A stretch of 34,906 bases of DNA from Gammaproteobacteria bacterium RIFCSPHIGHO2_12_FULL_63_22 (GTDB lineage: Bacteria; Pseudomonadota; Gammaproteobacteria; Xanthomonadales; Xanthomonadaceae), in assembly GCA_001801685.1 (NCBI GenBank), contig MGYJ01000066.1, positions 24,102 to 59,007 on the forward strand, in the 5' to 3' direction. The stretch's first letter is position 1; every line of letters begins with the position of its first letter. The translations under genes were made by a program, and so were the position numbers. Under the pieces are notes generated by a model. That model had not been told where the DNA came from. It did no database searches and saw only the letters and a list, made by a program, of their open reading frames with translations. This document shows, piece after piece, positions 27,034-34,906 of the stretch.

Positions 27034-27657
27034 ATGAAGAGCGTCATCTATATCGTGGACTATGGGCAGGGAAACCTCGGCTCGATCCGCAACATGCTGC
27101 ATTTCCTTGGATATGACTCGCAAATCACGTCCGATCCGGGCGACGTCGCGCGGGCCGAAAAGCTGATCCTTCCGGGTGTCGGGGCGTTCGACACCGGGGT
27201 GCGCGAACTCGAACGCCGCGGGCTTGTTGACGTGCTTCATCGCCGCGCGATCGAGGACAAGGTTCCGATCCTTGGCATCTGTCTTGGCGCGCAATTGATG
27301 ACGCGCGGCAGCGAGGAGGGCGATCGCCCGGGACTCGGCTGGTTCGACGCGGAGACCGTCCGCTTCCGCTTCGACGAGGCCGAGCAGAAGCTGCCCGTTC
27401 CGAATATCGGCTGGCGGCGGGTGATCGCGCACGGCGAGGCGAATTTGATGCAAGGTTGGGAAGGGCCGGCGAAATTCTATTTCGTCCATTCCTATTACAT
27501 GCGGCAGGCGGGGCAGAAGGACGTCGCCTTCTCCTCCAGCTACGGCCAGGAATTCGTCGCGGGGCTGCAGCGCGACAATATCTACAGCGCCCAGTTCCAT
27601 CCCGAAAAGAGCCACAAATACGGCCTCCATCTGATGCGGAGATTCGCAAATGTTTGA
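27034..27657 (+). CDS. hisH: HisH-like glutaminase subunit of sugar amidotransferase
   Basis: A 207-residue class I glutamine amidotransferase of the imidazole-glycerol-phosphate-synthase type. The catalytic triad is present: Cys83 in LGICLGAQLM, with H189 and E191 in AQFHPEKS. It releases ammonia from glutamine. Its position, overlapping hisF by 8 nt and followed by wbpG, together with no other histidine gene, shows it is the polysaccharide paralogue (as hisH in Pseudomonas aeruginosa O5) and not the histidine-pathway enzyme. Ammonia is expected to pass through the HisF barrel to WbpG. Confidence 0.9.
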   Translation: MKSVIYIVDYGQGNLGSIRNMLHFLGYDSQITSDPGDVARAEKLILPGVGAFDTGVRELERRGLVDVLHRRAIEDKVPILGICLGAQLMTRGSEEGDRPGLGWFDAETVRFRFDEAEQKLPVPNIGWRRVIAHGEANLMQGWEGPAKFYFVHSYYMRQAGQKDVAFSSSYGQEFVAGLQRDNIYSAQFHPEKSHKYGLHLMRRFANV

Positions 27658-28408
27658 GGCGCAGCCACGGATCATCCCGACGCTTCTGATGCGCGACGAG
27701 GGGCTCTACAAGACGCGCAAGTTCCGCGACGGCGTCTATGTCGGCGATCCGGTGAACACGATCCGCATCTTCAACCAGAAGGAAGTCGACGAGCTGATCC
27801 TGCTGGATATCGGCGCGGCGCGGCAGCCGAAGGTCATCGACCTCGGCTATCTGGGCGAGATCGCGTCCGAATGCTTCATGCCGCTGAGCTATGGCGGCGG
27901 CATCCGCGATGCTGAGACTGCGCGCAAGCTGCTGTCGACGGGTATCGAGCGCGTGATCATCAACACGGGCGCGCATGACAATCCCGATTTCGTTGCGGCG
28001 CTGACGCGCGAATATGGCGCCTCGTCGGTGATCGGATCGGTCGACGTCGGGCTGCACTGCGGCGAGCGTGCGGTCTTCGTTGCGGGCGGCCAGCGGCGCA
28101 TCGCCGCCGACCCGATCGACTGGTGTCGCCGGATGGAAGATCTGGGCGTCGGCGAAATCATGGTCAACGCGATCAACCGCGACGGCGAGCTATGCGGCTA
28201 TGACATCGATCTGATCGAGAAGGCCTGCGCGAGCGTGTCGATCCCCGTGATCGCATGTGGCGGCGCGCGGTCGGCCGAGGATTTCCGCGCCGCGCGCGCT
28301 GCGGGCGCGCAGGCGATGGCGGCGGGCGCGATGTTCGTCTTTCGCGGCAAGCATCGCGCGGTGCTGATCCAGTACACCAGCGCCGATCATGTTTTCGGAG
28401 AGGCTTGA
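27650..28408 (+). CDS. hisF: HisF-like cyclase-fold subunit (HisF2) for sugar amidination
   Basis: A 252-residue (beta-alpha)8 barrel of the HisF family. The start is RIIPTLLMRDEGLYKTRKF with YVGDPVNTIRIFNQKEVDELILLDI, the form seen in LPS-type HisF proteins. The Asp that is catalytic in true imidazole-glycerol-phosphate synthase (D11 in Thermotoga numbering, CLDVKDG) is replaced by Leu13, while the second (D130 equivalent, here D132 in SVDV) is kept. This fits a protein that conducts ammonia without making a histidine precursor. Overlaps hisH by 8 nt and touches wbpG, consistent with a three-protein complex. Confidence 0.9.
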   Translation: MFEAQPRIIPTLLMRDEGLYKTRKFRDGVYVGDPVNTIRIFNQKEVDELILLDIGAARQPKVIDLGYLGEIASECFMPLSYGGGIRDAETARKLLSTGIERVIINTGAHDNPDFVAALTREYGASSVIGSVDVGLHCGERAVFVAGGQRRIAADPIDWCRRMEDLGVGEIMVNAINRDGELCGYDIDLIEKACASVSIPVIACGGARSAEDFRAARAAGAQAMAAGAMFVFRGKHRAVLIQYTSADHVFGEA

Positions 28409-29524
28409 GTGGTTTCCTATCAGATTTGCCGCCGATGCGTCATGGATTCGTCGATGCCCGGAACGGTCTTCGACGAAGAGGGCATCTGCAACAATTGCCG
28501 CGATTTCGACGCGCAGGCTCCCGTCACCTGGTTTCCGAACGAGGAAGGCCAGCACCGGCTGGAACAGATGCTCCAGACGATCAAATCGCGCGGCGCGGGT
28601 CAGGAGTACGACTGTATTTTCGGCCTTTCGGGCGGTGTCGACAGTTCGTACCTCGCGCTGAAACTGAAGGAATGGGGGCTCAACCCGCTGGTCGTCCATG
28701 TCGACGCCGGATGGAATACCGAGCTGGCGGTCCAGAATATTCAGGCGGTACTCGATCACACCGGGTTCGACTTGTGCACGGAAGTTGTCGACTGGAAAAC
28801 GATGAAGGATCTGCAGGCTGCCTATTTCCGCAGCGGCGTGACCAATCAGGACGTCCCCCAGGACCATGTCTTCATGGCGACGCTCTTTCATTATGCGAAG
28901 AAGTTCGGGATCAAGTCGATCATCAGCGGGCATAATTTCGCGACGGAATCGGTGCCGATGCGCTGGCAGCACAATGCAATGGACCGCATCAACCTGCGCG
29001 CCATCCACAAGGCCTATGGGCGGCGTCCGCTGAAGGGATATCGCACCGTATCCTTCGTCGACTTCTATTTGCTCATTCCGGTCCTGCATCGGATCAAATT
29101 CTATCGCCCGCTCAACCTCATTCCCTATGACAAGGACGAGGCGATTGCCGAACTGGAGAAGGTCGGCTGGAAGCGTTACGCGCGCAAGCATGGCGAATCC
29201 GAATTCACCAAATTCTTCCAGGACTATTATCTTCCGGTGAAGTTCGGCATCGACAAGCGGCGCACGCATCTGTCGGGTATCATCCTGTCGGGCGCGATCA
29301 CGCGCGACCAGGCGCTCGCACAACTGCAGCAGCCGAACTACGACGAGGATAGCGTCCACCGCGACATCGAATATTTCTGCAAGAAGATCGGCGTCGACCA
29401 GGCCGAGTTCGACGAGGTTTTCGCCCGCAAGCCCGACGATCATCTGGATTACTCCACCTGGAACCCCCTGCTGGCGTCGCTCCGCTGGATGAAGCGGCTG
29501 ATCCGTGTTTCCCCGCTGGGCTGA
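28409..29524 (+). CDS. wbpG: N-acetyl sugar amidotransferase (WbpG family)
   Basis: A 371-residue ATP-pyrophosphatase-type enzyme that, with ammonia from HisH/HisF, turns the 3-acetamido group into 3-acetamidino in the Pseudomonas aeruginosa O5 pathway. Two Cys pairs (C7/C10 and C27/C30, CRRC and CNNC) form a zinc-ribbon-like head. The PP-loop SGGVDSS lies at 74-80. Conserved SGHNFATESVPMRW and WKRYARKHGESEFTKFFQDYYLP follow. The GTG start at 28409 comes straight after the hisF TGA. The assignment to the TIGR03573-like family is strong from these motifs. Confidence 0.92.
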   Translation: MVSYQICRRCVMDSSMPGTVFDEEGICNNCRDFDAQAPVTWFPNEEGQHRLEQMLQTIKSRGAGQEYDCIFGLSGGVDSSYLALKLKEWGLNPLVVHVDAGWNTELAVQNIQAVLDHTGFDLCTEVVDWKTMKDLQAAYFRSGVTNQDVPQDHVFMATLFHYAKKFGIKSIISGHNFATESVPMRWQHNAMDRINLRAIHKAYGRRPLKGYRTVSFVDFYLLIPVLHRIKFYRPLNLIPYDKDEAIAELEKVGWKRYARKHGESEFTKFFQDYYLPVKFGIDKRRTHLSGIILSGAITRDQALAQLQQPNYDEDSVHRDIEYFCKKIGVDQAEFDEVFARKPDDHLDYSTWNPLLASLRWMKRLIRVSPLG

Positions 29525-29566
29525 CGACACTTCGCCCGGAACAGAATTTCAGAGGAATTGAATGAA

Positions 29567-30637
29567 ATGAAGATCGTAACGGTCATTGGGGCCCGCCCGC
29601 AATTCGTGAAAGCGGCGGTGGTATCGCGCGCGCTGGCGGAGGCGGGCGGTATCGATGAGGTTATCGTGCATACGGGGCAGCACTATGACCCCAACATGTC
29701 CGAGATATTCTTCGAGGAACTCAGCATCCCGAGCCCCCAGCATCATCTGGGAATCGGCAGCGGACCGCATGGTGCGATGACGGGCCGCCAGCTTGAGGCG
29801 ATCGAGACCGTGCTGATCGACGAGAAGCCCGACTGGGTACTCGTCTATGGCGACACCAATTCGACGCTTGCCGGCGCGCTTGCCGCCGCCAAACTTCACA
29901 TTCCCGTGGCGCACGTCGAGGCAGGCCTTCGTTCGTTCAACCGCCGGATGCCCGAAGAGATCAATCGCATCCTGACCGACCATGTCGCATCGCTGCTGCT
30001 GACGCCGTCGGCGACGTCGGACCGCAACCTCGCCAACGAGGGAATCCCCGCCGACAAGATCGTCAACGTGGGCGACGTGATGTTCGACGCGACGCTGTTC
30101 TACAAACCGCGGGCCAAATGTCCGCCCCAGATCGATGCCGATCTCGCCGCGTCGGGCGATTTCCTGCTGGCGACGATTCATCGCGCCGAGAATACCGACG
30201 ATCCCGAGCGGATGCGCGGTATCCTCGCGGGGCTCGCACTCGCCGACCGTCCGATCGTCCTGCCGCTCCATCCGCGCACGCGCGGCAAGCTGGAAACGCT
30301 GGGCCTGGCGCTTCCCGAGAAGCTGATCATCATCGATCCGGTGGGCTATCTCGAAATGCTGTGGCTCGAGGAGCGGTGCGCCGCAATCGTTACGGACTCG
30401 GGCGGTGTGCAGAAGGAAGCCTATTTTCACGGCAAGCGCTGCGTCACCATGCGCGACGAGACCGAATGGGTCGAACTCGTCGATCTGGGCGTCAACGAAC
30501 TCGTCGGCGCCGATCCGCAGCTCATCGCGGCGGCGATCGAGCGGGCGGGCGATCCAATCGTGCGCGACGACAGCCTGTTCGGCGGCGGCGACGCGGGGCG
30601 GCAAGTCGTCAAGGCGCTGATGGCGGCTGCCGCCTGA
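29567..30637 (+). CDS. wbpI: UDP-2,3-diacetamido-glucuronate 2-epimerase (WbpI type)
   Basis: A 356-residue paralogue of WecB that in Pseudomonas aeruginosa turns UDP-GlcNAc(3NAc)A into UDP-ManNAc(3NAc)A. It has the WbpI-like text IGARPQFVKAAVVSRAL, VYGDTNSTLAGALAA, HVEAGLRSFNRRMPEEINRI, ATIHRAENTDDPERM, and TDSGGVQKEAYFHGKRCVTMRDETEWVELVD, unlike the TTERPEA ending of the WecB at 19358. The ATG at 29567 follows AGAGGA (29551-29556); a TTG at 29558 is less likely. It closes the diamino-uronic acid set; only the order (after wbpG) differs from other clusters. Confidence 0.9.
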   Translation: MKIVTVIGARPQFVKAAVVSRALAEAGGIDEVIVHTGQHYDPNMSEIFFEELSIPSPQHHLGIGSGPHGAMTGRQLEAIETVLIDEKPDWVLVYGDTNSTLAGALAAAKLHIPVAHVEAGLRSFNRRMPEEINRILTDHVASLLLTPSATSDRNLANEGIPADKIVNVGDVMFDATLFYKPRAKCPPQIDADLAASGDFLLATIHRAENTDDPERMRGILAGLALADRPIVLPLHPRTRGKLETLGLALPEKLIIIDPVGYLEMLWLEERCAAIVTDSGGVQKEAYFHGKRCVTMRDETEWVELVDLGVNELVGADPQLIAAAIERAGDPIVRDDSLFGGGDAGRQVVKALMAAAA

Positions 30638-30650
30638 AGCGGGTTCGACG

Positions 30651-31727
30651 ATGACCACCTATCACATCTACAAGACGGATTGCGTCGGTTCGTCGCGCGT
30701 CATGTTGCAGTCGGGCTGGGAAGATGGCCGATCGGTCTTCATCCACCATGCGAAGCCGGGCCGTCCGGCGACGGTTCCCGAAAAGCCTTTCGCGCTCCGC
30801 AGCATTCTCGACGCGATGAAGGCGTCGAAGGGCGGGGAGCCGCCGCGCTTCGTATTCCATGCGCAATCTTCATTGCCGCTGCTGTTGCTGTCGTACTTGC
30901 TGCGCCGCTTTTTCGGCGGACGCGACGCCCTGTTCGTTTATGACATCCACGATCTTCACGAGGGCGGCGAACCCTATCGGACGCTGGGCGAGAAGATACG
31001 CTACGGCTTCTTCCGTCACCATATCCTCGCGCTTCTGGAGCGGATCGTGCTCGGCTTGCGCGGCGTCCGGGCACTGACGGTGTCGTCAGGGCTCAGCCGG
31101 ACGACGGTCGACTGGTACGGCTGTCCCGCGCCCGCGGTCGTGCACAGCGCCATGTATCCGCGCTGCAACGCATCGGAGTTGCAGGCGATGCCCCGGCACG
31201 CGAAAGCCTTGCTCTTCTTCGGAACACCCGAGCGGCTGCCGGTTGACCTGATCGACGCGATCGGGGCGGCGGGGCTCGAATTGCATCTCTACGGTCGTTT
31301 CAAGGGCCGCGAAGGCGTCGAGGAACAGCTCGGCCGCGCGCTTCCCGATCACGTAAAGGTCTTTGGTGAATATTCGCCGGACGACCTCGATTTCGTGGGC
31401 ACTTATCCATATCTGTTGTTGTTCAAGCCGTCCGACCGGCGCCTGAACTTCCGCTACTCCTTGCCGAACAAGATGTTCCAGAGCCTCGGCTATGGCGTTT
31501 CGCTGATCCTTTCGGAAAATTTCGAGGAGATGGCCGAGGTTCTGTCGCCCGTCCCCGGCGCGGCGACGGTTCTGCGTGACAGCAGCGATCTCGCCGAAGC
31601 GATGGCGGTACTGGCAAAGCAGCGGACTGGAGGCTATTGGACGGCCTCCAACGCGCTTGCGCGGCAATTGCATGACGATGCGAAAGATCGTTATCTTCAG
31701 CAGACGCGGTTTGCCGGGCATGAATGA
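30651..31727 (+). CDS. GT-B glycosyltransferase, GT4-like
   Basis: A 358-residue protein of GT-B form. The N-terminal half has YHIYKTDCVGSSRVML and FVYDIHDLHEGGEPYRTLGEK; the C-terminal half has the donor-site region with LHLYGRFKGREG, VFGEYSPDDLDF and YSLPNKMFQSLGYGVSLI, which corresponds to the PNKlFEymaaG block of GT4 enzymes. Two hydrophobic stretches near residues 80-90 suggest membrane association. It starts 14 nt after wbpI. It probably adds one of the uronic sugars to the growing lipid-linked repeat unit; the donor cannot be told. Confidence 0.78.
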   Translation: MTTYHIYKTDCVGSSRVMLQSGWEDGRSVFIHHAKPGRPATVPEKPFALRSILDAMKASKGGEPPRFVFHAQSSLPLLLLSYLLRRFFGGRDALFVYDIHDLHEGGEPYRTLGEKIRYGFFRHHILALLERIVLGLRGVRALTVSSGLSRTTVDWYGCPAPAVVHSAMYPRCNASELQAMPRHAKALLFFGTPERLPVDLIDAIGAAGLELHLYGRFKGREGVEEQLGRALPDHVKVFGEYSPDDLDFVGTYPYLLLFKPSDRRLNFRYSLPNKMFQSLGYGVSLILSENFEEMAEVLSPVPGAATVLRDSSDLAEAMAVLAKQRTGGYWTASNALARQLHDDAKDRYLQQTRFAGHE

Positions 31728-31792
31728 CAACAGAATGGCCTTCTCCTGCATGAATGATATGTCAGCCCTCTTTTGCCGGGTAAGCGCCTGAT

Positions 31793-33100
31793 ATGTTGGA
31801 AATCGATCTCCTTCGCGCGGTCGAACTGGCGTTCGGAACGCTGCTGTTCGCGGTTTTTGCCTTTCGCGTCGCGGTCGGCACCGAGCAACGCCTGATCCTC
31901 ATCGGGCTGCTGGGCGGTTTCCTCGTCTACAGCGGGGTCGGCACGACCTATGACGATGTTCCGCCCTATCTGATGCTGTCCTATTTTGCGATGTCGCTCG
32001 CGATGGTAGGGGGCTTCGCGCTTGGAAAACTGGCCTTTGGACGCGTTGGCGAGATCGTTGGCGCCAAGAGCGTCAACCTGTTCGACAATATTGATACACG
32101 GCTGTTCGCCTATTCCTTCATCGCTGCGATCGTCTTCATCAAGCTGCTCAACCTCGTTTATCCCGAATACAAGCTCGACCTGTTGTTCCGTCCTCCGCCG
32201 CCCGATATCGCGAGCTGGTTCAACGCCCGTTTTGAGGCGAATGAAACGATCCTCGAAAAGGTCATTCGCTATTTCGAGATTCTGATCACGCCGTTCGTTT
32301 ACGTCGCCCTATATTTTCTGCGGCGAAACCTGCTTTTGCTGATCGGTGTGCTCTTTGCGATCCGCTACATGGAATATGTCGACGTCGCCTATATCGCACG
32401 CGGTACCGCGGTGTCCGACATGCTCATCATCACGCTGATCACCTGGCAGGAACGGAAGCATTGGCGCCCGTTCCTCGTTATCGGTGCGCTCGTCAGCTTG
32501 CCGATCTTTCTCTATCTGCTTGGCCAATATTCGGTCGTCCGCATGGGTGGCTATTATCAGGGATCGGGTGTTTTCGACGGCGCGCTCAACGTTTTGCGGG
32601 AAGAAACGAGCTTTCTTTCGCAGGGTGGCGCGCTGTTGATCGAGAGCGGTCAACGCGTTGACATGCAAAGCTATCTCTTATGGATTGCAACGCTGCCCGT
32701 CCCTGATTTCCTCAAGGATGGCGTGCCGGTCGCGCTGGTGAACTATGAGATCGCGACGCTGATTCTCGGCAAGCAACCGGGTGACCCGGGATTCTATGTC
32801 ACGCTTTCGAGCTTGCTCGCCGAAAGCTACTACCTGTTCGGACCTGCACTCTTCTGGATTCACGGCATGTTTTGCGGCTTCCTGGCCGGGCTGTTCGCGC
32901 GCATCTGCGAGCGTGTGCCCAATTTCCGCATTCTCGCCATCTATGTTGCGGTGCTTTTCCTGCACAATCTCAATCGTGGCGGGATCGCGTCGATCATGCC
33001 CGAACTGACGAACGGCTTCCTTGCCTTCTATCTGTTCCTGTTTGTCATTCCGTCGCGGATATGGCGCCGCAAACCGGTGCAGCTCGGGACGCCGGCGTAA
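31793..33100 (+). CDS. Wzy-like polysaccharide polymerase (membrane protein)
   Basis: A 435-residue protein with about 10-12 membrane segments and a large central periplasmic loop (about residues 240-330, rich in Gly, Asp and Tyr, RMGGYYQGSGVFDGAL). Wzy polymerases share little sequence, so the call rests on topology and on position between two glycosyltransferases downstream of Wzx. Motifs such as SSLLAESYYLFGPALFWIHGMF near the end resemble the oligosaccharide-repeat-unit polymerase group. ATG at 31793; the 65-nt gap before it has no gene. Confidence 0.7.
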   Translation: MLEIDLLRAVELAFGTLLFAVFAFRVAVGTEQRLILIGLLGGFLVYSGVGTTYDDVPPYLMLSYFAMSLAMVGGFALGKLAFGRVGEIVGAKSVNLFDNIDTRLFAYSFIAAIVFIKLLNLVYPEYKLDLLFRPPPPDIASWFNARFEANETILEKVIRYFEILITPFVYVALYFLRRNLLLLIGVLFAIRYMEYVDVAYIARGTAVSDMLIITLITWQERKHWRPFLVIGALVSLPIFLYLLGQYSVVRMGGYYQGSGVFDGALNVLREETSFLSQGGALLIESGQRVDMQSYLLWIATLPVPDFLKDGVPVALVNYEIATLILGKQPGDPGFYVTLSSLLAESYYLFGPALFWIHGMFCGFLAGLFARICERVPNFRILAIYVAVLFLHNLNRGGIASIMPELTNGFLAFYLFLFVIPSRIWRRKPVQLGTPA

Positions 33101-33150
33101 GGCCTTGCGGCGAATTGCCGCGGGCGCTGATCATTTGAGGAGTTCAGGGC

Positions 33151-34308
33151 ATGAAGCCCGTCGTCGCAACGTTCCTGTCACATTACGCCCCCGGCTACAA
33201 GGCCGGCGGGCCGTTGCAGAGCATCGTGAATCTGGTGGACCGGCTGGGCGACGAGTTCGATTTTCGTATTGTCACTTCCGACCGCGATCTGGGCGACGAC
33301 CAGGCCTATCCCGATGTGCCGGTCGATCGCTGGACGGAGGTGGGGAAGGCTGAAGTGCGCTACCTGCCTCCCAGGCCGTCGCTGCGCGATATCGCGGCAA
33401 TCCTTGCTTCGCTGCCGTATGACCTGCTCTATCTGAACAGCTTTTTCGATCCGCGCTTCACGAATGCGCCTCTGCTGCTGCGGCGGTTGGACAAGTCGGG
33501 TGCGAGACGGCTGGCAATTCTGGCGCCGCGTGGCGAATTTTCCGAGGGCGCGTTGCGACTGAAGCGGACAAGGAAGCGCGCCTTCATGGTAGCGGGACGG
33601 GTCGGCGGCCTGCATCGGGGTCTGACATGGCAGGCGTCTACGGAACATGAGGCCGCGGATATTCGCCGGGCGATGGGCGATGTCGATATCATTTGCGCGC
33701 CGGACCTTCCGCGCCGTGTCAGCGCGCTGCCCGACCGGATTTCGCGCATCGTCGGCGATCCGCTTCGCGTCGCGTTCCTCTCCCGCATTTCGCCGATGAA
33801 GAACCTGCTCTTTGCGCTGGAGGTGTTGGCGAAGGTCCGCACGCCGGTGGTCTTCTCCATCTACGGGCCGCGCGAAGACGCCGACTATTGGGCACATTGC
33901 GCGTCAGCTATCGCCGCGCTGCCGCCGCACATCCGCGTCGTCGAAGCGGGACCGGTCGATCACCGGCAGGTGGTCGGCACGCTTGCAGGCCATGATCTCT
34001 TCTTCCTGCCAAGTCGCGGCGAAAATTACGGCCATGTCGTCACAGAGGCGCTGGAAGCCGGATTGCGGCTGCTGATTTCTGACCGGACCCCGTGGCGAGG
34101 CCTTGAGGCGGAAGGCGTAGGCTATGATCTGCCGCTCGACGATCAGGACGCCTTCGTCCGGGCCATCGAGGCCGAGGCGGCTACAATATCGGGCGACGAG
34201 GAGCCGCTGAAGCTGCGGCATTATCTGGAGCGGGCGCTGAACGTCGATGAGGCTGTCGATGCCAATCGCCAGCTTTTTCTGGGGGTGCTTTCGCGCACAC
34301 CGGCATGA
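33151..34308 (+). CDS. GT4-family glycosyltransferase
   Basis: A 385-residue GT-B enzyme. The N-terminal GxGG-type acceptor loop is YAPGYKAGGPLQSIVNLVDRL. The C-terminal nucleotide-sugar domain has VAFLSRISPMKNLLFALEVL, VFSIYGPREDADYW and the GT4 E-x7-E-like motif SRGENYGHVVTEALEAGLRLL. It starts 9 nt after TTGAGGAG (33135-33142). Second dedicated glycosyltransferase of the locus; donor unknown. The gene downstream is an RmlD-like reductase. Confidence 0.85.
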   Translation: MKPVVATFLSHYAPGYKAGGPLQSIVNLVDRLGDEFDFRIVTSDRDLGDDQAYPDVPVDRWTEVGKAEVRYLPPRPSLRDIAAILASLPYDLLYLNSFFDPRFTNAPLLLRRLDKSGARRLAILAPRGEFSEGALRLKRTRKRAFMVAGRVGGLHRGLTWQASTEHEAADIRRAMGDVDIICAPDLPRRVSALPDRISRIVGDPLRVAFLSRISPMKNLLFALEVLAKVRTPVVFSIYGPREDADYWAHCASAIAALPPHIRVVEAGPVDHRQVVGTLAGHDLFFLPSRGENYGHVVTEALEAGLRLLISDRTPWRGLEAEGVGYDLPLDDQDAFVRAIEAEAATISGDEEPLKLRHYLERALNVDEAVDANRQLFLGVLSRTPA

Positions 34309-34399
34309 TGCAGCGAGCGGGCGGGAATGGGCAAATCCGGACTGGCTTTTTAACCGTTGCTGGTACACGGGACTGCACGATAATGGTTGGATCAAAGGC

Positions 34400-34906
34400 A
34401 TGACAAAACACACGATATTGGTCCTGGGTGCGAGCGGAATGCTGGGCAATGCCATACTCCGCTATTTCGCGTCGCAGACTGACCACGATGTCGTCGGCGT
34501 CGTGCGATCGGCGCGGTCGGCACAGCTTTTGCCCGCCAGCGTCCGCGACCATGTGATCGAAGGCGGTGATATCGAAGATTTCGACGCGCTGGCGCGTGTG
34601 TTCGACCGCAGCCGGCCGACCGTCGTCGTCAACTGCGTGGGGCTGGTCAAACAACTGGACGACGCCAAGGATCCGCTGGCGGCTATCCCGATCAACGCGG
34701 TGCTACCGCACCGGCTGGCCCGGTTTTGCTCGCTTGCCGGCGCCCGTTTGATTCACCTCAGCACCGACTGCGTCTTTTCGGGCGCGAAAGGGATGTATGT
34801 CGAGGACGACCTGCCCGACGCGACCGATGTCTATGGCCGGACGAAGCTGCTCGGGGAGGTCGATTATCCGCACGCGCTGACGCTGCGTACTTCGATCATC
34901 GGCCAC
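34400..34906 (+). CDS. RmlD-like SDR reductase, truncated by window end
   Basis: The first 169 codons of an extended SDR/RmlD-type reductase. Visible are the NAD(P)-binding VLGASGMLGNAIL, NCVGLVKQLDD, HLSTDCVFSGAKGMYVEDD and the catalytic VYGRTK (YxxxK), then LRTSIIGH. The form is that of dTDP-4-dehydrorhamnose reductase-like proteins; similar ones (WbvR type) reduce UDP-4-keto sugars in the L-RhaNAc/L-QuiNAc routes. The rest of the gene lies beyond the window, so which sugar it serves depends on the next genes. Confidence 0.85.
   Translation, partial: MTKHTILVLGASGMLGNAILRYFASQTDHDVVGVVRSARSAQLLPASVRDHVIEGGDIEDFDALARVFDRSRPTVVVNCVGLVKQLDDAKDPLAAIPINAVLPHRLARFCSLAGARLIHLSTDCVFSGAKGMYVEDDLPDATDVYGRTKLLGEVDYPHALTLRTSIIGH

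Overview
The window looks like a chromosomal segment of a Sphingomonadaceae bacterium (Sphingopyxis or Sphingomonas type). This is inferred from the high GC content, the alphaproteobacterial hslVU pair, a MarR-type 'EPS-associated' regulator and the style of the exopolysaccharide (EPS) genes. No 16S or tRNA gene was seen, so genus is not proven.

Left part (1-4951) is accessory. It holds a small sigma-region-4-like protein, a fused nucleotidyltransferase-HEPN protein, and a run of five same-strand genes: two unknowns around a protein with a MobA/MobL-like HUH segment, a small unknown, and a MbcA/ParS/Xre-type antitoxin with no RES toxin beside it. A leader with overlapping hairpins and CCTAGG repeats precedes this run.

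Middle part (4952-9474) carries the core protease genes hslV-hslU on the minus strand. Next comes an IS graveyard (6990-8618): an IS5-family fragment fused to an IS110-family 3' fragment, then a decayed IS5-like element with intact terminal repeats. The right end of that element lies inside codon 17 of manC. Only the first 17 codons of manC survive, directly behind an intact manA (phosphomannose isomerase).

Right part (9647-34906, plus strand) is a large surface-polysaccharide locus of the Wzx/Wzy type. It starts with a PPP-type phosphatase, an O-antigen-ligase/polymerase-like membrane protein, Wza, the Wzc tyrosine kinase, a conserved-looking unknown, a UDP-glucuronate-epimerase pseudogene and the initiating sugar-phosphate transferase. 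A MarR-type regulator behind a perfect 16-bp palindrome opens the next block of tightly packed genes. That block encodes two uronic acid routes: WecB-WecC (UDP-ManNAcA), and TviB-WbpB-WbpE-WbpD-WbpI plus WbpG-HisH-HisF. The second set matches the Pseudomonas aeruginosa O5 set for UDP-2-acetamido-3-acetamidino-mannuronic acid. Wzx, Wzy, two GT4 glycosyltransferases and a truncated RmlD-like reductase complete the locus.

Together the genes predict a repeat unit with one or two mannuronic-acid-type sugars, one carrying an amidine. It would be assembled on undecaprenyl phosphate, flipped by Wzx, polymerised by Wzy and exported by Wza-Wzc.
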